Position numbers and translations under genes: made by a program. Shown here piece after piece: positions 7,883 to 16,745 of a stretch of 38,415 nucleotides of DNA (positions within the stretch are counted from its first letter, which is position 1; each line of letters opens with the position of its first letter). This DNA comes from Stenotrophomonas daejeonensis (GTDB lineage Bacteria; Pseudomonadota; Gammaproteobacteria; Xanthomonadales; Xanthomonadaceae): NCBI RefSeq assembly GCF_001431505.1, contig NZ_LDJP01000013.1:1-38415 (forward strand). Direction: 5' to 3'. Under the pieces are notes generated by a model. It was given only the letters and a program-made list of their open reading frames with translations. It made no database searches and had not been told where the DNA came from.

Positions 7883-8662
7883 CTATGCCGTTTCCAGCGG
7901 CAGGCGCGCCCGCAGGCCACGCGCCTGCAGTTGCCGCAGCACCGCCTCCACGATGGCGACGTTGTGCCCATGCGCCGCGCCTTCATGCAGCAGCACGATC
8001 GCGCCGGGTACGAGCCCGCCGGCGATCCGCGCCACCACGGTTTCCGGCGTGCAGCCGACGCCGTCGAATCCGCGCGCGCTCCAGCCCACCCGCGCCAGCC
8101 CGTGCCGGTGCAGCGCGGCGGCGACGAACGGGTTGGTCATGCCGACCACCGAGCGGTACCAGCGTGGTGGTGCACCGGCAATGGCCGCCAGCACCTGCTG
8201 GCAGTCGCCGATTTCCCGCGCCAACGCCCGCGGCCCCAACGCCCAGAACCGCGCCTGCGGGTGCGACTGGCTGTGGTTGCCCAGCCCGTGCCCGCGCCGC
8301 AGCACCTCGCGCACCAGTTCCGGCCGCGCCGCCGCCCGCGCGCCGACCATGAAGAACGTCGCGCGGGCATCGTGCCGGTCGAGCGCGTCGAGGATGGCGA
8401 GGGTGTCGTCCGAAGGGCCGTCGTCGATGGTCAGCCACACCGCCGGGCCGGGCAGCCGCGCCAGCACCGGCGCGTAGAAACGGCTGTTGGGCAGGAACAC
8501 CGGCAGCAGGAACAGCGCGTGGCTGGCCAACAGCAGCGGCAACCCGGCCTTCCAGCCCAGTTGCCACCAGACCAGCGCCACCAGCGCCTGCGACACCAGC
8601 AACCACGGCACCCAGCGCCAGGGATGGACCGGAATGCGATGCAGGGTTCCCGTGGCGGTCAT
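7883..8662 (-). CDS. Membrane-anchored polysaccharide deacetylase family protein
   Basis: 259 residues. Two hydrophobic segments at about residues 15-55 are followed by a NodB-homology domain. Metal-binding motif 1 is TIDDGPSDD and motif 2 is the HxxxH of GNHSQSHP; later parts include WSARGFDG and the C-terminal LLHEG. Family members are metal-dependent de-N-acetylases of carbohydrates; the substrate here is unknown and the domain probably faces the periplasm. The start could be 8662 or the ATG at 8677. It ends in TAG and the gene is divergent from the Grx4 gene with about 60 bp between them. Confidence 0.87.
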   Translation of the reverse strand: MTATGTLHRIPVHPWRWVPWLLVSQALVALVWWQLGWKAGLPLLLASHALFLLPVFLPNSRFYAPVLARLPGPAVWLTIDDGPSDDTLAILDALDRHDARATFFMVGARAAARPELVREVLRRGHGLGNHSQSHPQARFWALGPRALAREIGDCQQVLAAIAGAPPRWYRSVVGMTNPFVAAALHRHGLARVGWSARGFDGVGCTPETVVARIAGGLVPGAIVLLHEGAAHGHNVAIVEAVLRQLQARGLRARLPLETA

Positions 8663-8724
8663 ACCCCATGATGCCATGCGGCGTAGAATCGCCTTCTGTC
8701 TCCGACTACTTCCACGAGTTCATG

Positions 8725-9651
8725 ATGTCCCTGGATCCCGCCCTGCGCGCGCGCATCGAATCCCTCCTCGGCGCCAACCGCGCCGTCCTGTTCATGAAGG
8801 GCCAGCCGTCGATGCCGCAGTGCGGCTTCTCGGCCAAGGCCGTCGGCGCGCTGCAGGACCTGGGCGTGGACTTCGCCCACGTCAACGTGCTGGCCGACGG
8901 CGAAATCCGCGAAGGCATCAAGCTCTACGGCGACTGGCCGACCATCCCGCAGCTGTACGTGGACGGCGAGCTGGTGGGCGGCAGCGACATCATCCTGCAG
9001 ATGGCCGGCAGCGGCGAGCTGAGCACCCTGCTCGGGCTGGCGCCGCCGGACCGCACCCCGCCCAGCATCACCATCACTCCGGCCGCCGTGGAAATGCTCA
9101 AGGGCGCGCTGGCCGACGCCCCCGGCGCCGCACTGCAGTTGGGCATCGACGCCCGCTTCCAACCGAACTTCCAGCTGGCCCCGTTCGACGCCAACGCCAT
9201 CGCCGCCGAATCCAACGGCCTGCGCGTGCAGTTCGACACCGCCAGCGCGCGCCGCGCCGAAGGCATCACCATCGACTGGGTGGACGACATCCGCGGCAAG
9301 GGGCTGGCCATCGACAACCCCAACGCGCCCAAACCGGTGCAGGAACTGGACGTGCGCAGCGTCGACGACCAGCTGCGCGCCGGCACCCTGACCGTGGTGG
9401 ACGTGCGCCCGGCCGACGAGCGCGCCATCGCCGCCATCGGCGCACCGTTCGAGACCTTCGACGGCGACAACCGCGCCCGGCTGGAAGCCCTGCCCAAGGA
9501 CACCCCGCTGGCCTTCCTGTGCCACAAGGGCGGGCGCAGCGCGCAGGCCGCCGAGGCGTTCCGCGCACTGGGCTTCACCCGCGTCTCCAACGTCACCGGC
9601 GGCATCGATGCGTGGGCGCAGGAAGTGGACAACGGCGTGCCGCGCTACTGA
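8725..9651 (+). CDS. Grx4-type monothiol glutaredoxin / IscA-like / rhodanese fusion protein
   Basis: 308 residues from the ATG at 8725 (the adjacent ATG at 8722 is possible). Residues 1-105 form a monothiol glutaredoxin with the CGFS active site (33-36), WPTIPQLYVDG and GGSDI, the type that binds a [2Fe-2S] cluster with glutathione. Residues about 114-200 resemble the HesB/IscA fold (ITPAAVEMLKGAL, then a beta-rich stretch) but contain no cysteine, so they cannot carry a cluster by cysteine ligation. Residues about 205-308 form a rhodanese domain with C266 in the CHKGGRS loop and the GGIDAW end. I infer a role in iron-sulfur or sulfane-sulfur handling. This arrangement is known to me from Xanthomonadaceae; its function is not established. 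A terminator follows. Confidence 0.92.
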   Translation: MSLDPALRARIESLLGANRAVLFMKGQPSMPQCGFSAKAVGALQDLGVDFAHVNVLADGEIREGIKLYGDWPTIPQLYVDGELVGGSDIILQMAGSGELSTLLGLAPPDRTPPSITITPAAVEMLKGALADAPGAALQLGIDARFQPNFQLAPFDANAIAAESNGLRVQFDTASARRAEGITIDWVDDIRGKGLAIDNPNAPKPVQELDVRSVDDQLRAGTLTVVDVRPADERAIAAIGAPFETFDGDNRARLEALPKDTPLAFLCHKGGRSAQAAEAFRALGFTRVSNVTGGIDAWAQEVDNGVPRY

Positions 9652-9680
9652 TCGCGGGCACGCCCTTGCACCACGGGAAG

Positions 9681-9702
9681 CGCCGGCGAAAGCCGGCGTT
9701 TT
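9681..9702 (+). terminator. Intrinsic terminator of the Grx4 fusion gene
   Basis: CGCCGGC, a GAAA tetraloop and GCCGGCG form a perfect 7-bp stem directly followed by TTTT, 29 bp after the stop codon. Confidence 0.85.
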
Positions 9703-9709
9703 CGTTCCG

Positions 9710-9806
9710 GTAGTGCCGGCCGCCGGCCGGCATCCGCAGGATGTAGGCCGGGGCCACGTCCCCGGCGCTCCGTAGCCATGGCGTCGGGGGCATAGCCCCG
9801 ACCTAC
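9710..9806. repeat. Cluster of three GTAG palindromes
   Basis: Three units of different subfamilies lie in tandem: 9710-9732 (GTAGTGCCGGCC..., plus), 9743-9767 (GTAGGCCGGGGC..., plus) and 9783-9806 (GTAGGTCGGGGC..., minus). The minus-strand GTAG of the last unit contains the stop codon of the DUF924 gene (9803-9805). Confidence 0.85.
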
Positions 9807-10342
9807 CCGGCGAACCCGCCCTCGGCCAGGTAGTGCAGCTCTTCCGGCGTCGGGATCCGCCCCAGCACCGCGTTGCGGTGCGGGAAGCGGCCGAAGCGGC
9901 GGATGATGTCGCGGTGCAGCTCGGCGAAGCGCAGGTACTCCAGGTCGCCGAGCACCTCGAACATCGCCACCGAGCGCTCCTGGTCCTGCAGGTTCTCCGA
10001 GTGCTCGAACGGCAGGTAGATGAAGGCGCGCAGCTGCGGCGTCAGCTCGCGGTCCAGCCCCTCCTCGATGGTGCGCATGGCGTAGTGCCGCGCCAGCCCG
10101 TCGGTGGCGTAGGCGTGGGCGGTGCCGCGGAAGCAGTTGCGCGGGAACTGGTCCAGCAGGATCTGCAGCGCCAGCGCACCCTCGCCGCTGTGCAGCCAAT
10201 CTTCGCAGCCGCGCTCGGCGGCGGTGAAATGGGCATCGAGGAAGCGCAGGCGGAATTCGTCGTCGAACGCATCGTCGCGGGCAAACCACCGTCGTGGCCC
10301 CGCCGCGCGCCAGAATTCCACCACCGCCTGTACTGCTTCCAT
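9803..10342 (-). CDS. DUF924 family protein
   Basis: 179 residues from the ATG at 10342 (the triplet upstream is GTG). The sequence carries the DUF924 signatures: VVEFWRAAGPRRWFARDDAFDDEFR at the N-terminus, then LALQILLDQFPRN.FRGTAHAYATD, the alpha-helical repeat YLPFEHSENLQDQERSVAMF, and RFGRFPHRNAVLGR near the C-terminus. The fold is an all-helical, TPR-like array. The biochemical function of the family is unknown. The stop codon TAG is formed by the GTAG head of a palindromic repeat, and the tail GGFAG leads directly into it. Confidence 0.88.
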   Translation of the reverse strand: MEAVQAVVEFWRAAGPRRWFARDDAFDDEFRLRFLDAHFTAAERGCEDWLHSGEGALALQILLDQFPRNCFRGTAHAYATDGLARHYAMRTIEEGLDRELTPQLRAFIYLPFEHSENLQDQERSVAMFEVLGDLEYLRFAELHRDIIRRFGRFPHRNAVLGRIPTPEELHYLAEGGFAG

Positions 10343-10516
10343 CACACCGCCTCTCGTCGCAGGGTCCCGGCCATCCGGAACGCCGGCGCAGCTTAACCCG
10401 CGCAGGGTACCGGGCGGCGTGGTCCGCGGGCCCGGCGCGGCCCCGCATGGACGCGCCGCCGGCCCCGTTTTCGGTTAGGGTTGCCGGTGGATACGAACCA
10501 TCGGGGAGAACCGGCC

Positions 10517-11461
10517 ATGCGCATCGGGATCGTCGTGGATTCGGCCTGCGACCTGCCGGCCGACTTCATCAGGGAACACAACATTGTGCTGTTGCCGATC
10601 ACCGTACGCATCGGCGAAGCGGTGCTGGCCGACCACCGCGAGGAAGACGCCACCCTCAACTTCCTGCACACCCACGTGGCCGAGCGCGGCGCCGAGGCCG
10701 AAACCATCCCCTACAGCGTCAACCAGATCCGCGACCTGTTCCTGGACCACCTGGTCATCGACTACGACCACGTGTTCTGCATGACCATCACCAAGACCCG
10801 CAGCCCGATCCATGACAACGCGCTGCAGGCCAGCTTCGCCATCCTCAACGAATACCGGCCGATCCGCCAGGCCGCTGGTCACAATTCGCCGTTCGCGCTG
10901 CGCGTGATCGACACCCAGAACCTGTTCGCCGCGCAGGCGGTGACCGCGGTCGAGGCGGTGCGGCTGCGCGACGAGGGCGCCGGCGTGGCGCAGATGCGCG
11001 AGCAACTGGAGAAGCTCGCCGGCAACGTCCACGGCTACATGATTACCCGCGACCTGTACTACATCCGTGCCCGCGGCCGGCACAAGGGCGACCGCAGCGT
11101 CAGCCTGTTCAGCGCCGCCCTCGGCAGCGCGCTGGACATCAAGCCGGTGCTGCATGGCTACCGCGGCGAAACCGCGCCGGTGGCCAAGATCAAGGGCTTC
11201 GACAATGCCGTGCAGCAGTTGTTCGACTTCGCCAGCCGACGCGTGGTCCACGGGCTGCTGACGCCGGTGGTGTGCATCAGCTACGGCGGCCCGCTGGACG
11301 AACTGCGCGCCCTGCCCGGCTACGCCGGCCTGCGCGACACCTGCGGCGCCAAGGGCGTGCAACTGCTGGAAAGCGTGATGAGCCTGACCGGCATGGTCAA
11401 TGTCGGCAAGGGCGCGGTGACGATAGGGTTTGCCGACGAGCCGCACGAATTCGACGCCTGA
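10517..11461 (+). CDS. DegV family fatty-acid-binding protein
   Basis: 314 residues. IGIVVDSACDLPADF at the N-terminus and the pattern PYSVNQIRDLF...VFCMTITKTRSPIHDNAL fit the DegV fold, whose members bind a fatty acid; in Firmicutes, homologues are the FakB partners of fatty acid kinase FakA. No FakA-like gene is visible here, so the role in this organism is open. It is longer than the typical 280-residue DegV protein. The ATG at 10517 has a GGGGAG ribosome-binding site; an upstream in-frame ATG at 10481 lacks one. Two more genes follow closely on the same strand. Confidence 0.88.
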   Translation: MRIGIVVDSACDLPADFIREHNIVLLPITVRIGEAVLADHREEDATLNFLHTHVAERGAEAETIPYSVNQIRDLFLDHLVIDYDHVFCMTITKTRSPIHDNALQASFAILNEYRPIRQAAGHNSPFALRVIDTQNLFAAQAVTAVEAVRLRDEGAGVAQMREQLEKLAGNVHGYMITRDLYYIRARGRHKGDRSVSLFSAALGSALDIKPVLHGYRGETAPVAKIKGFDNAVQQLFDFASRRVVHGLLTPVVCISYGGPLDELRALPGYAGLRDTCGAKGVQLLESVMSLTGMVNVGKGAVTIGFADEPHEFDA

Positions 11462-11507
11462 GCCACGCAACCCGGCGCCGCCACGACGCTTTCCAGGAGA
11501 ACACCAC

Positions 11508-11846
11508 ATGCCCGTGCACTACTCGATCTCGCTCCCCGACCCGGCCGCCGCGCGCGGCGCCGACCCGCGCCTGTCGTTCACCGCCAACGGCGCCGACACC
11601 TTCGCCGAACAACTGCAGGACGCGCTGCGCACGCCGGCGTTGTTCGAGCGCTGGAAGGCCACCCAGGACGAGCCCGACGACGTCGATCCCGCGCTGGGCA
11701 TCACCGACCCGGAGGCCACGGTGATCGGCCGGCAGTCGGACCTGCGCATCGACCTGGTCGCCATCACCCGCATCCCCGGCGACGTGCTCAAGCAGCGCCT
11801 GCGCCTGCTGGCCGGGCGCCACTGGGAACTGCGCGACGTGCGCTGA
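11508..11846 (+). CDS. Conserved-looking protein of unknown function (112 residues)
   Basis: I do not recognise this family. The ATG at 11508 has a strong CAGGAGA ribosome-binding site, and the next gene starts only 3 bp after its stop, so it is a real operon member. The protein is acidic in the middle (QDEPDDVDPALGITDPEATV) and ends with a short basic region (LKQRLRLLAGRHWELRDVR). It has no cysteine, no signal peptide and no membrane segment. The C-terminal strand-helix-strand pattern suggests a small alpha/beta domain. Its place between DegV and a Dph6-like protein gives no clear functional hint. Confidence 0.8.
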   Translation: MPVHYSISLPDPAAARGADPRLSFTANGADTFAEQLQDALRTPALFERWKATQDEPDDVDPALGITDPEATVIGRQSDLRIDLVAITRIPGDVLKQRLRLLAGRHWELRDVR

Positions 11847-11849
11847 CCC

Positions 11850-12521
11850 ATGCTTCCGGTCCTGTTGTGCTGGAGCGGCGGCAAGGACGCAGCATGGGCC
11901 TTGCACACGCTGCGCCAGCGCGACGACACCCGCGTCGTCGCACTGCTGAGCACGCTGACCGAAGGCCACGGCCGCGCCTCGATGCAGGGCGTGCGCGAGG
12001 AGGTGCTGCAGGCGCAGGCCGATGCCGCCGGGCTGCCGCTGCTGCGCGCGTGGATACCACAGGCCTGCGACAACGCCGTCTACCTGCAGCGCATGGCGCA
12101 GGCACTGGCGGCGGCGCGGCAACGCTGGCCGGCATTGCGCACGCTGGCATTCGGCGACCTGCTGCTGGAGGACATCCGCCAATGGCGCGAGCGGCAGTTC
12201 GCCGGGCTGGGCTGGGACTGCCGGTTCCCGTTGTTCGGCGATGACACCGGCGCGCTGGCGCGGCGCATGATCGACGGCGGCCTGCGCGCGCACCTGTGCT
12301 GTGTGGACACGCAGTTGCTGGATGCCGGCTTCGCCGGCCGCGCCTTCGACCATGTCCTGCTCGACGCCCTGCCCGCCGGCATCGACCCCTGTGGCGAGAA
12401 CGGCGAATTCCACACCTGCGTCGGCGCCGGGCCGATGTTCCGCGCGCCGCTGCAGCTGCGTGCAGGCGCCACGGTGCTGCGCGAGGCGAGCTACGCATAT
12501 ACCGATTTCATGACCGTCTGA
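11850..12521 (+). CDS. Dph6-like (diphthine-ammonia ligase family) ATP pyrophosphatase
   Basis: 223 residues. The PP-loop SGGKD (9-13) binds ATP, and FGDLLLEDIRQWRE (101-114) and CGENGEFHT (181-189) are the characteristic motifs of the ATP_bind_4/Dph6 family. In archaea and eukaryotes Dph6 amidates diphthine on elongation factor 2. Bacteria lack diphthamide, so the bacterial substrate must differ and is unknown. It is tightly linked to the preceding 112-residue gene (3-bp gap), which suggests translational coupling. It converges on the GGDEF gene, with an 87-bp gap in which I see no clear terminator. Confidence 0.87.
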   Translation: MLPVLLCWSGGKDAAWALHTLRQRDDTRVVALLSTLTEGHGRASMQGVREEVLQAQADAAGLPLLRAWIPQACDNAVYLQRMAQALAAARQRWPALRTLAFGDLLLEDIRQWRERQFAGLGWDCRFPLFGDDTGALARRMIDGGLRAHLCCVDTQLLDAGFAGRAFDHVLLDALPAGIDPCGENGEFHTCVGAGPMFRAPLQLRAGATVLREASYAYTDFMTV

Positions 12522-12608
12522 AGCAGACTTGTCCAATGCCTCGGGCCTTGGATGCAGGTGATGCCTGCCCGTCCACGATAGTGCCGAGCGTCCCCGGGAT
12601 TCGCTGGA

Positions 12609-14051
12609 TCATGGAACCCGCAGGCCGCCGTCAGCCAATGCATCCGGCGCTTGCTCCAGCCACATCTCGACACGGTCACGGCCGGCATGCTTGGCTGCAT
12701 ACAATGCGCGGTCGGCACCGGCCAGCAGGGCTTCCAGGGGACACGGCCATGCGGGCCGCATGCAGGCCACGCCCACGCTGATGGTCACGGCCTGTGGCAA
12801 GTCGCCTTCGGGAATCCCCGCCACCGCCGCACGCAGGCGCTCTCCCATCCCGCAAGCGCTTTCGGGGGATGCACCTGGCAGCACTATCCCGAATTCCTCG
12901 CCACCGTAGCGGGCCACCAACTCCGTACCACGTGCCGCCGTGGCATGAAGCACCTCGGCCACCTTGCGCAGGCAGCGATCCCCCATCGGGTGGCCGTGGG
13001 TATCGTTGAACCTCTTGAAATGGTCGATGTCGATCAACAGCAGCGAAAGCGCGCTCCCCTGCCTGCAGGCACGGCTCCATTCGGCATGCAGCACGGCATC
13101 GAACTGGCGGCGGTTGGCCACGCCGGTCAGCCCGTCCAGCCGCGACAGTGCGTCCAGCGCCGTATGCTGCTCCAGCAACTCGATCTGCAGCAACACGCTG
13201 CGCAGGCCGAAACCCAACGTCGCCACCACGAAACCGGCCAGTGCCCAATGCCGCGAATGGTCGACCACCTGCATGGCCACCACCAGCAGCAGCAAAGGCA
13301 GGATCATCGGTCCGCCGGCCTGCACGACATACCGCAGCCGCGGGTACTCCACGACATGCGCGGGTTCGCGCGCGTTCAAGGCCAGAACCGCCAGCAGCAG
13401 GAAAGGCAAGTCGATCAACAGGTCGGCATGCAGGCCGAAGGGCTCGTCCGCGGCACAGTGGTTGGTGAAGCCAGCCACCAGCAGGTACGCCAGGGCATAC
13501 ATCGCCATCACCCGGAAAAAGGCATGCCGGTCCGGCAGGTCGGTGCTGGCCCAGCGCAACAACGCGAACGCGGCGATGCACACGTTCTGGATGTCGAACA
13601 TCATGCGCAGGCCGTCCAGGCCTGCATCGCCGGCACTGGCACGATGGCGGGTATGCAGGAAAAACAGCACGCCCAGCAGGGCCGCCATCAGTGCGTCGAT
13701 CAGGCTGATCGGCCAGCGCTCGCGCCGGGCGCGCGCCAGCACGAACACCAGCGGCACTCCATACATGACATAAAACAGCAAGCTGGCCTGCGGAGTGTCG
13801 TTGGCCTCGCCGGCGTTCAGGACATCGGCCATGTTCAACGCCATGCCGGTGGCCCACAGCAGCATGGCCAGCGCCGTGGCATGCCAGCCCAGCGCCGCAT
13901 GGTGCCGCCACCCTCGCCACAGGCATGCCGCCGCTGCCAGCAACGGGGCGGCGATGAGGAAGCCGAACGACAACAGGGGTGCCCGTGCCGGCGACAAGGC
14001 CAGCGCCAGGCCGTGGCAAAGCACGAACAGAACCGCCAGCACCAACGGCAT
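12609..14051 (-). CDS. Multi-pass membrane diguanylate cyclase (GGDEF domain)
   Basis: 480 residues. Residues 1-290 contain about eight to nine hydrophobic segments forming a membrane sensor region with no recognised ligand motif. A short helix (QIELLEQHTALDALSR) links it to a GGDEF domain starting at LDGLTGVANRRQF (305-317), with LLLIDIDHFKRFND and the active site GGEEF (383-387). All catalytic features look intact, so I predict c-di-GMP synthesis from GTP. The inhibitory-site position reads RGTE (374-377) rather than RxxD, so product inhibition may be altered. The ATG at 14051 has an AGGAGG ribosome-binding site. It lies 89 bp behind fghA on the same strand and could be a distal member of the frm transcript. 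Confidence 0.93.
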   Translation of the reverse strand: MPLVLAVLFVLCHGLALALSPARAPLLSFGFLIAAPLLAAAACLWRGWRHHAALGWHATALAMLLWATGMALNMADVLNAGEANDTPQASLLFYVMYGVPLVFVLARARRERWPISLIDALMAALLGVLFFLHTRHRASAGDAGLDGLRMMFDIQNVCIAAFALLRWASTDLPDRHAFFRVMAMYALAYLLVAGFTNHCAADEPFGLHADLLIDLPFLLLAVLALNAREPAHVVEYPRLRYVVQAGGPMILPLLLLVVAMQVVDHSRHWALAGFVVATLGFGLRSVLLQIELLEQHTALDALSRLDGLTGVANRRQFDAVLHAEWSRACRQGSALSLLLIDIDHFKRFNDTHGHPMGDRCLRKVAEVLHATAARGTELVARYGGEEFGIVLPGASPESACGMGERLRAAVAGIPEGDLPQAVTISVGVACMRPAWPCPLEALLAGADRALYAAKHAGRDRVEMWLEQAPDALADGGLRVP

Positions 14052-14122
14052 GGCATCCCTCCTGGACCAAGGCCGATGGCAGGACAATAGCAAAAGAAGC
14101 CGGGGAGGCCGCCGTGTCCGCC

Positions 14123-14138
14123 GGTGCCGCACGGCACC
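14123..14138. repeat. Perfect 16-bp palindrome behind fghA
   Basis: GGTGCCGCACGGCACC, 2 bp after the fghA stop codon. It could form a stem in the transcript, but there is no U-run next to it, so whether it terminates the frm transcript before the GGDEF gene is unclear. Confidence 0.5.
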
Positions 14139-14140
14139 TG

Positions 14141-14971
14141 TCAGGTCATGGCACGCGCATGGTGGGCCAGATGCTCGCCGATGAAGCTGGCGATGAAGTA
14201 ATAGCTGTGGTCGTAGCCCGGCCGCAGGCGCAGTTGCAGCGGATGGCCGGCGGCCTCGCAGGCAGCCTGCAGCAGTTGCGGGCGCAGCTGCGTGTCGAGG
14301 AATTCGTCGGCCCCGCCCTGCTCGACCAGCAGCGGCAAGCGTTCGCTCGCACCGGCGATCAGGGCGCAGGCGTCGTACTGCTTCCACGCCTCGCGGTCCT
14401 CGCCCAGATAGGCGGCGAACGCCTTCTCGCCCCAGGGCACCTGCGACGGCGCCACGATCGGCGAGAATGCCGACACGCTGCGGTAGCGGCCAGGATTGCG
14501 CAGTGCGATGGTCAACGCGCCATGCCCGCCCATCGAATGCCCGCTGATCGCGCGCGCGCCGCTGGCCGGGAAGTTGGCCTCGACCAGCGCCGGCAACTCC
14601 GCGGCGACGTAGTCGTGCATCCGGTAGTGCCGCGCCCACGGCTGCTGCGTGGCGTTGACGTAGAAACCGGCGCCCTTGCCCAGGTCGTAGCCTCCGGCGT
14701 CGGCCACATCGTCGCCACGCGGGCTGGTGTCCGGCGCGACCAGGATGATGCCGTGCTCGGCCGCATGGCGCTGCGCGCCGGCCTTGGTGATGAAGTTCTG
14801 CTCACTGCAGGTCAGGCCGGAAAGCCAGTACAGCACCGGCAGCCGGGCGCCGGTTTCCGCCTGTGGCGGCAGGTAGACGGCGAAGTCCATCTCGCAGCCC
14901 AGCACCTCGGAGCGGTGGCGATACACGTCCTGCCAGCCGCCGAAGCAGGCGCGGTGTTCGATGCGTTGCAT
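14141..14971 (-). CDS. fghA: S-formylglutathione hydrolase
   Basis: 276 residues, the usual size. It hydrolyses S-formylglutathione to formate and glutathione, the second step of glutathione-dependent formaldehyde oxidation. It is an alpha/beta hydrolase with nucleophile S146 in GHSMGG, D222 in GGADEF and H255 in GYDHSYYF, plus the conserved WLSGLTC segment with C55. The ATG at 14971 has a GGGAGA ribosome-binding site. It lies downstream of adhC, separated by a 26-bp-arm hairpin repeat, in the order frmR-adhC-fghA. Confidence 0.97.
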   Translation of the reverse strand: MQRIEHRACFGGWQDVYRHRSEVLGCEMDFAVYLPPQAETGARLPVLYWLSGLTCSEQNFITKAGAQRHAAEHGIILVAPDTSPRGDDVADAGGYDLGKGAGFYVNATQQPWARHYRMHDYVAAELPALVEANFPASGARAISGHSMGGHGALTIALRNPGRYRSVSAFSPIVAPSQVPWGEKAFAAYLGEDREAWKQYDACALIAGASERLPLLVEQGGADEFLDTQLRPQLLQAACEAAGHPLQLRLRPGYDHSYYFIASFIGEHLAHHARAMT

Positions 14972-14999
14972 GTTGGTTCTCCCGTCTCGCGAAAAACCG

Positions 15000-15071
15000 G
15001 TAGGAGCGCACCTTGGTGCGCGATGGGGCCTTACCGGCGAAGCTTCATCGCGCACCAAGGTGCGCTCCTAC
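15000..15071. repeat. Long-arm GTAG palindrome between adhC and fghA
   Basis: Two perfect 26-bp arms (15000-15025 and 15046-15071), both headed GTAGGAGCGC, enclose a 20-nt linker. It fills most of the gap between adhC and fghA, so it would form a very stable stem inside the operon transcript. Confidence 0.9.
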
Positions 15072-15077
15072 GGATCA

Positions 15078-16324
<1,247 letters not shown>

Positions 16325-16328
<4 letters not shown>

Positions 16329-16600
16329 TTGAGGTAGGAACGGATCAGGCCGGACATCTCGGCCACGCGCGCGCTGCGCTGCGCCTCGGACTGCGCCGGC
16401 TGGCCGAACTCCTCGCGCAGGTGCGCTTCCATCACCTCGGACATCAGCCCGTTGACCGCGCCACGGATGGCGGCGATCTGCTGCAACACCGGGCCGCAGT
16501 CGGCGCCGGCTTCCAGCGCGCGCTCCAGCGCGTCGCACTGGCCGCGGATGCGCCGTACCCGCGCCAGCACCTTCTTCTTTTCCTCGGGGGAATGCGGCAT
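16325..16600 (-). CDS. frmR: Formaldehyde-responsive repressor FrmR (CsoR/RcnR family)
   Basis: 91 residues, the same length as E. coli FrmR and close to it in sequence (PEEKKKVL.RVRRIRGQ at the N-terminus, RSYLK at the C-terminus). FrmR is an all-helical tetramer that represses the frm operon and is released when formaldehyde links Pro2 to Cys35. Both residues are present (P2, C35), as is H60. C22 is an extra cysteine where E. coli has isoleucine. The ATG at 16600 gives the MPxxPEEKKK start required for the Pro2 chemistry. It is the first gene of the frmR-adhC-fghA unit and divergent from an aldo/keto reductase. Its TAG stop lies within a GTAG repeat. Confidence 0.95.
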
Positions 16601-16619
16601 GCGCGCCTGACCCTGCATG

Positions 16620-16634
16620 TACTGGGGGGCAGTA
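16620..16634. promoter_or_regulatory. Probable FrmR operator
   Basis: TACTGGGGGGCAGTA is a perfect inverted repeat (TACTG, 5-nt G spacer, CAGTA) with a central G-tract, the form bound by CsoR/RcnR/FrmR repressors. It lies 20 bp upstream of the frmR start codon and overlaps the predicted -10 box, which is where a repressor would block transcription. Confidence 0.8.
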
Positions 16635-16658
16635 TATGGAAAGCCCCGCCGCATGCAA
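16631..16658 (-). promoter_or_regulatory. Predicted promoter of frmR-adhC-fghA
   Basis: On the minus strand a TTGCAT -35 box (16653-16658) and TATACT -10 box (16631-16636) are separated by 16 bp. The operator overlaps the -10 box. Confidence 0.6.
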
Positions 16659-16745
16659 GCAGGCCGATGCCCCGTCCCTCCCGGCCACGCTGCACCCGCT
16701 GCTGCCCATGCCCTAATGTAGGCACCCCTTTCCGCGGAACCCGCC

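Noticed and set aside
8725..9651. Frameshifted or chimeric assembly artefact in the Grx4 fusion gene
   Set aside because: The frame is continuous, codon use is uniform, and the same three-domain protein is known to me from other Xanthomonadaceae.
12609..14639. N-terminal extension of the GGDEF protein to 676 residues
   Set aside because: The extension overlaps fghA in another frame and is Arg-rich shadow sequence; the ATG at 14051 has an AGGAGG ribosome-binding site and starts a membrane helix.
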